Of a stretch of DNA of 64,000 nt, positions 61,515 through 64,000 are shown piece by piece; within the stretch, counting starts at the first letter, position 1, and each line of letters opens with the position of its first letter. The notes under the pieces are model-generated. The model was not told where the DNA came from and did no database searches. It worked only from the letters and a program-made list of their open reading frames with translations. Source of the stretch: Acidobacteriaceae bacterium (GTDB lineage: Bacteria > Acidobacteriota > Terriglobia > Terriglobales > Acidobacteriaceae); contig PLBY01000161.1 of NCBI GenBank assembly GCA_003134655.1, forward strand, positions 62,001-126,000, given 5' to 3'. Position numbers and translations under genes: made by a program.

Positions 61515-61817
61515 CAAACGAACGAGTTCTGCGAAGTCTGCCCGGCCTGTTTTCTGTAAGTCGTTGAGCCTTCGTGTAAGTGATTGAAGAGTCGTAGGAG
61601 GGGCCTAGCGGGGCTGTAGGACGCGTCCTTTTCGCGCAGACGAAGTCTTGCCCGGGCGAGGGAGAGAGCGTCGCTCCTAGGGTCGTTTCCGGCCCCGGAA
61701 AGCGCATTTTAAGCAGCGCGCAGGATGGCTTTTCTCCAGATTGCTAAATATCTGCCCGTTGTACGTACACTAATGTATGTATAGGGCTATTAGATCCCTT
61801 TACTGCTCCTGGGAGCC
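61515..61817. other. Intergenic gap between convergent CPBP genes
   Basis: No gene is supported. An imperfect 20-base palindrome (TACGTACACTAATGTATGTA, 16 of 20 matched) lies at 61762-61781. Confidence 0.5.
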
Positions 61818-62696
61818 CTAAAACCACCAGGACCATAGCCAATCGACGCAGGTGTGCGTGATCGCCGACGCGGGCACGCGGCGGTTCTCACGCCAGGCGC
61901 GGCCGTAGAAGATCCCGGCGATCGTGGCGAGAAGGACGTAGCGCCAGTTGAAGTATGCGGATCGCTTGTTGAAATGTGAAAGTCCGAAAAGTACCGACGC
62001 GATCACCAGCGCGGCGCGGCGTCCGACTCGCCGCTCGAGCAGGTTTTGCACCCAGGCGCGAAAGAAGAGTTCTTCCAGCACGGCGACGAAAACGAAAATT
62101 CCCGCCCACGAGAGAATCGCTTTGCCCCACGGAGGCAGGTTGGCATGGGGATGGAGGAAGCCGAGCGCGAGTCCGAGCACGAGAACTGCAGGTGCGAAGA
62201 ACAGGAGTTCGCGCAAGCCGGTCTTCCAGTCGCTCAAGCGAAGGTGAAAATCAAACCCGGTGCCGTCGAGATGGCGGATGGCGAGGAAACCGTAGAGGCC
62301 CGCATCCACCAGAAGCAGGTTGTTCAACCCCCGCAAGCCGGCGGGCCAGGCGACGTCGAACCAGCGCAGATCGACGGCCAGGCCCAGCGTGAGAAGAATC
62401 AGTGCGTCGCGCCAGTTGCCACGCTGTTCGGGATCGACGACTGCCGCCCGCGCCAGCAGCCAGGCGATCACGACCGGCAGCACGGCGTATAACGCGAACC
62501 ACTGCCAGCGAAATATGTGCTGCGTCGCTGCGATGACGACGTAGGGCACAACCAACAGCGCGGGCAATCCTATGCGCCCGGCACCCGGCCAGCGTGCGAC
62601 TCCCGCTGCCACGCGCTCGGCCGCAAATCCAAAGGTGGCCGCGGGCACTAACTCGGCGATCAAGACTGCAATTACGACCGGCGTTGCATTCGACAT
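61818..62696 (-). CDS. CPBP-family intramembrane protease (CAAX-type)
   Basis: The product is about 292 residues from ATG 62696 (earlier in-frame start at 62753). It has seven or eight membrane helices, the first motif LEELFFRAWVQ (EExxxR), the second LFGLSHFNK and the third ITHTCVDWLW. These residues form the glutamic-type protease site in the membrane. The substrate is unknown. It is convergent with the Glu-less relative at 60864-61514. Confidence 0.8.
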   Translation of the reverse strand: MSNATPVVIAVLIAELVPAATFGFAAERVAAGVARWPGAGRIGLPALLVVPYVVIAATQHIFRWQWFALYAVLPVVIAWLLARAAVVDPEQRGNWRDALILLTLGLAVDLRWFDVAWPAGLRGLNNLLLVDAGLYGFLAIRHLDGTGFDFHLRLSDWKTGLRELLFFAPAVLVLGLALGFLHPHANLPPWGKAILSWAGIFVFVAVLEELFFRAWVQNLLERRVGRRAALVIASVLFGLSHFNKRSAYFNWRYVLLATIAGIFYGRAWRENRRVPASAITHTCVDWLWSWWF

Positions 62697-63126
62697 TCGC
62701 ACTATCTTATCCGGGCTGTGCAACCGCCCGGCAAGTGCGTCGTGCCGAGGCAACGCCGGCGCCCCCTCAAGCCGCGAGTGGCAATCCTATTTCGCCGGGT
62801 GCGAAGCGATCCGAAAGAGTTTCATAACTCCTCTCCTTGAAACGGATTGGAACTGAATTGCCCACTTGCCCAGCCTTGGAAGACTTGCCAAATCTGCTGC
62901 GGAATGCGCCTGCAGGAGGGAAATCGCTTTAGCGCCGGACCGCACCGGCTTTGCGTCTCTTCCGGCAGCGCCGTGACCCGGCTGCCGGCTTTCTCGCTAA
63001 TCGGATAGTGAGGCGAACGGTATTTTCGTTACATGTTTGGTAAGTTCGCATTCGGTGAGGCCCCGTCGCTTGTGCAAGGGGCCGCCTCGGACTAGAATTC
63101 CGTCGAATCTTTTCAAGGAGGCATTC
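62697..63126. other. Intergenic gap upstream of the Yip1-like gene
   Basis: No gene is supported. A CCGGCAGC / GCTGCCGG hairpin (62962-62988) lies in the middle, and AAGGAGG at 63115-63121 is the ribosome site of the next gene. Confidence 0.5.
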
Positions 63127-63891
63127 ATGGCCGCTGCTCCGGTCCTGCCCACATCGCCGTCAACCCCCGAACCCGCGCCGCTTTCTGAAGGCGCGCGCAT
63201 CGTTGATACGTTTATCGCACCGTCGAAGACGTTTACCGACCTGCGGCGGAACGCAAACTGGTGGGCGCCATTTCTTCTAATGGTGGTGGTTTCGACGGTG
63301 TTCGTTTACATTGCGGGGCAGAAAATTGGATTCCGCAAAATCATGGAGAACCAGATGCAGGCGCAGCCAAAGGCGCAACAGCGTCTGGAAAACCTCCCCG
63401 CCGATCAGCGCGAGCAACAGATGGAGGGCGGAGCCAAGTTTACGGGAATCATTTCCTACGCCTTTCCGGTGATCACGCTGATCATCTGGCTCATCATCGC
63501 AGGCGCTTTGTTTGGGACCTTCAAGTTCGCTGCCGGGGCAGACATCACGTTCAAGGTTTCGCTCGCGATCGTCATTTACGCAGCCCTGCCGCTGATGGTG
63601 AAGACGCTACTGGCTCTGCTGTCGGTGGTGGCGGGCATGAGTCCGGACTCGTTTTCATTTCAGAACCCGGTCGCCACCAATCCCGGCTATTTCATGAACC
63701 CGTCGGACAACGTATTCCTGTATAGCCTGGCATCGGGGCTGGATATTTTCATGATCTGGACGCTTGCCCTGACGGCGATCGGTTTTACCTGTGTCAGCAA
63801 AGTGAAACGCGGCACGTCGTTCGCCATTGTTTTTGGATGGTGGGCATTTTTCTCGCTGGCCGGTGCCGCACTGGCGGGTGCTTTCTCATAA
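63127..63891 (+). CDS. Yip1/DUF1282-like membrane protein
   Basis: The 254-residue protein starts at ATG 63127 behind AAGGAGG. A Pro-rich opening (VLPTSPSTPEPAPLSEG) precedes RIVDTFIAPSKTFTDLRRNA and about five membrane helices (PFLLMVVVSTVFVYIAG, FPVITLIIWLIIAGALFG, YAALPLMVKTLLALLSVV, IWTLALTAIGFTCVS, WWAFFSLAGAALAG). The VDTFIAPSKTF segment is typical of the bacterial YIP1 group. Its role in the membrane is unknown. The longer frame from 63037 is rejected because of the ribosome site. Confidence 0.75.
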   Translation: MAAAPVLPTSPSTPEPAPLSEGARIVDTFIAPSKTFTDLRRNANWWAPFLLMVVVSTVFVYIAGQKIGFRKIMENQMQAQPKAQQRLENLPADQREQQMEGGAKFTGIISYAFPVITLIIWLIIAGALFGTFKFAAGADITFKVSLAIVIYAALPLMVKTLLALLSVVAGMSPDSFSFQNPVATNPGYFMNPSDNVFLYSLASGLDIFMIWTLALTAIGFTCVSKVKRGTSFAIVFGWWAFFSLAGAALAGAFS

Positions 63892-63900
63892 CTGCCGCGG

Positions 63901-64000
63901 TCAACCTGCAATCGATTCAATCGCCTGCAACGCATCTGGCGGAAGCGTCAGCGCGAAACTATCGAGATCTTCCCTCATGTGATCGGCGCTGGAAGTGCCG
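63901..64000 (-). CDS. Aldo/keto reductase-like, C-terminal fragment; cut by right window edge
   Basis: The last 100 bases read on the minus strand as GTSSADHMREDLDSFALTLP, then PDALQAIESIAG and a stop at 63901-63903. This resembles the closing PGTSSxxHLxEN...L helix of aldo/keto reductases. Only about 32 residues are visible, so the family call is tentative. Confidence 0.5.
   Translation of the reverse strand, partial: GTSSADHMREDLDSFALTLPPDALQAIESIAG

Overview
The window reads as a chromosomal segment of a high-GC Gram-negative bacterium, most likely an acidobacterium of the Koribacter/Terriglobus type. This is inferred from gene families, not from a search. The signs are a BamD lipoprotein and an OprB-type porin (outer membrane present), HslUV, a response regulator with a very long Ala/Glu/Pro tail, several Crp/Fnr and PilZ proteins, FN3 and Ig-like secreted proteins, and many structured intergenic repeats. 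I found no rRNA, tRNA, CRISPR array, transposase or phage gene.

Layout. 1-2300: the tail of a long-form dCTP deaminase, then two overlapping genes of the same dUTPase/Dcd fold, one membrane-anchored and lacking catalytic residues; copies of one intergenic repeat lie on both sides of this pair. 2280-5320: a PD-(D/E)XK-like protein, a frameshifted response regulator and an OprB-like porin. 5600-13000: purD, purE, a PilZ protein, galU and mfd. 13100-16450: a secreted beta-propeller protein, two divergent Crp/Fnr regulators and a zinc-ribbon protein. 16560-22700: a secreted GH31 glycosidase, a small Cys-rich protein, an ArsR-AHSA1 pair, a DDAH-like hydrolase and a receiver-PilZ protein. 22860-29750: hslVU, a class III aminotransferase, an FN3 lipoprotein, an FAH-family enzyme, an NAD(P)-binding protein and a membrane protein. 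29780-38220: a DUF2007-like protein, ComEC, an RlmD-like RNA methyltransferase, a YVTN propeller, a flavoprotein and a hypothetical protein. 38226-46690: coaX, birA, a GH44-like glycosidase, nadC and valS. 47100-54630: orphan genes, then a SpoIIE-type phosphatase, a Ser/Thr kinase-TPR protein, a 97-residue protein, and the long-tailed response regulator. 54850-58820: bamD, rpe, a di-heme cytochrome c and a DUF2059 gene broken by three frameshifts. 58900-64000: a DMT permease, an orphan OppF-like ATPase, two CPBP proteins (one lacking the Glu pair), a Yip1-like protein and the tail of an aldo/keto reductase.

Functionally most of the window is housekeeping: purine and cofactor synthesis (purD, purE, coaX, birA, nadC), protein quality control (hslVU), repair (mfd), translation (valS, RlmD-like) and envelope assembly (bamD). 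Secreted GH31 and GH44 enzymes plus the OprB porin suggest use of plant or soil polysaccharides. Many regulators (two Crp/Fnr, ArsR, PilZ, response regulators, kinase/phosphatase) suggest dense signalling.

The least explained material is the Dcd-fold trio at the left edge, the phosphatase-kinase-small protein set at 47.9-52.4 kb, and families of cruciform-forming intergenic elements. The clearest of these elements are at 43777-43886 and 56330-56478.
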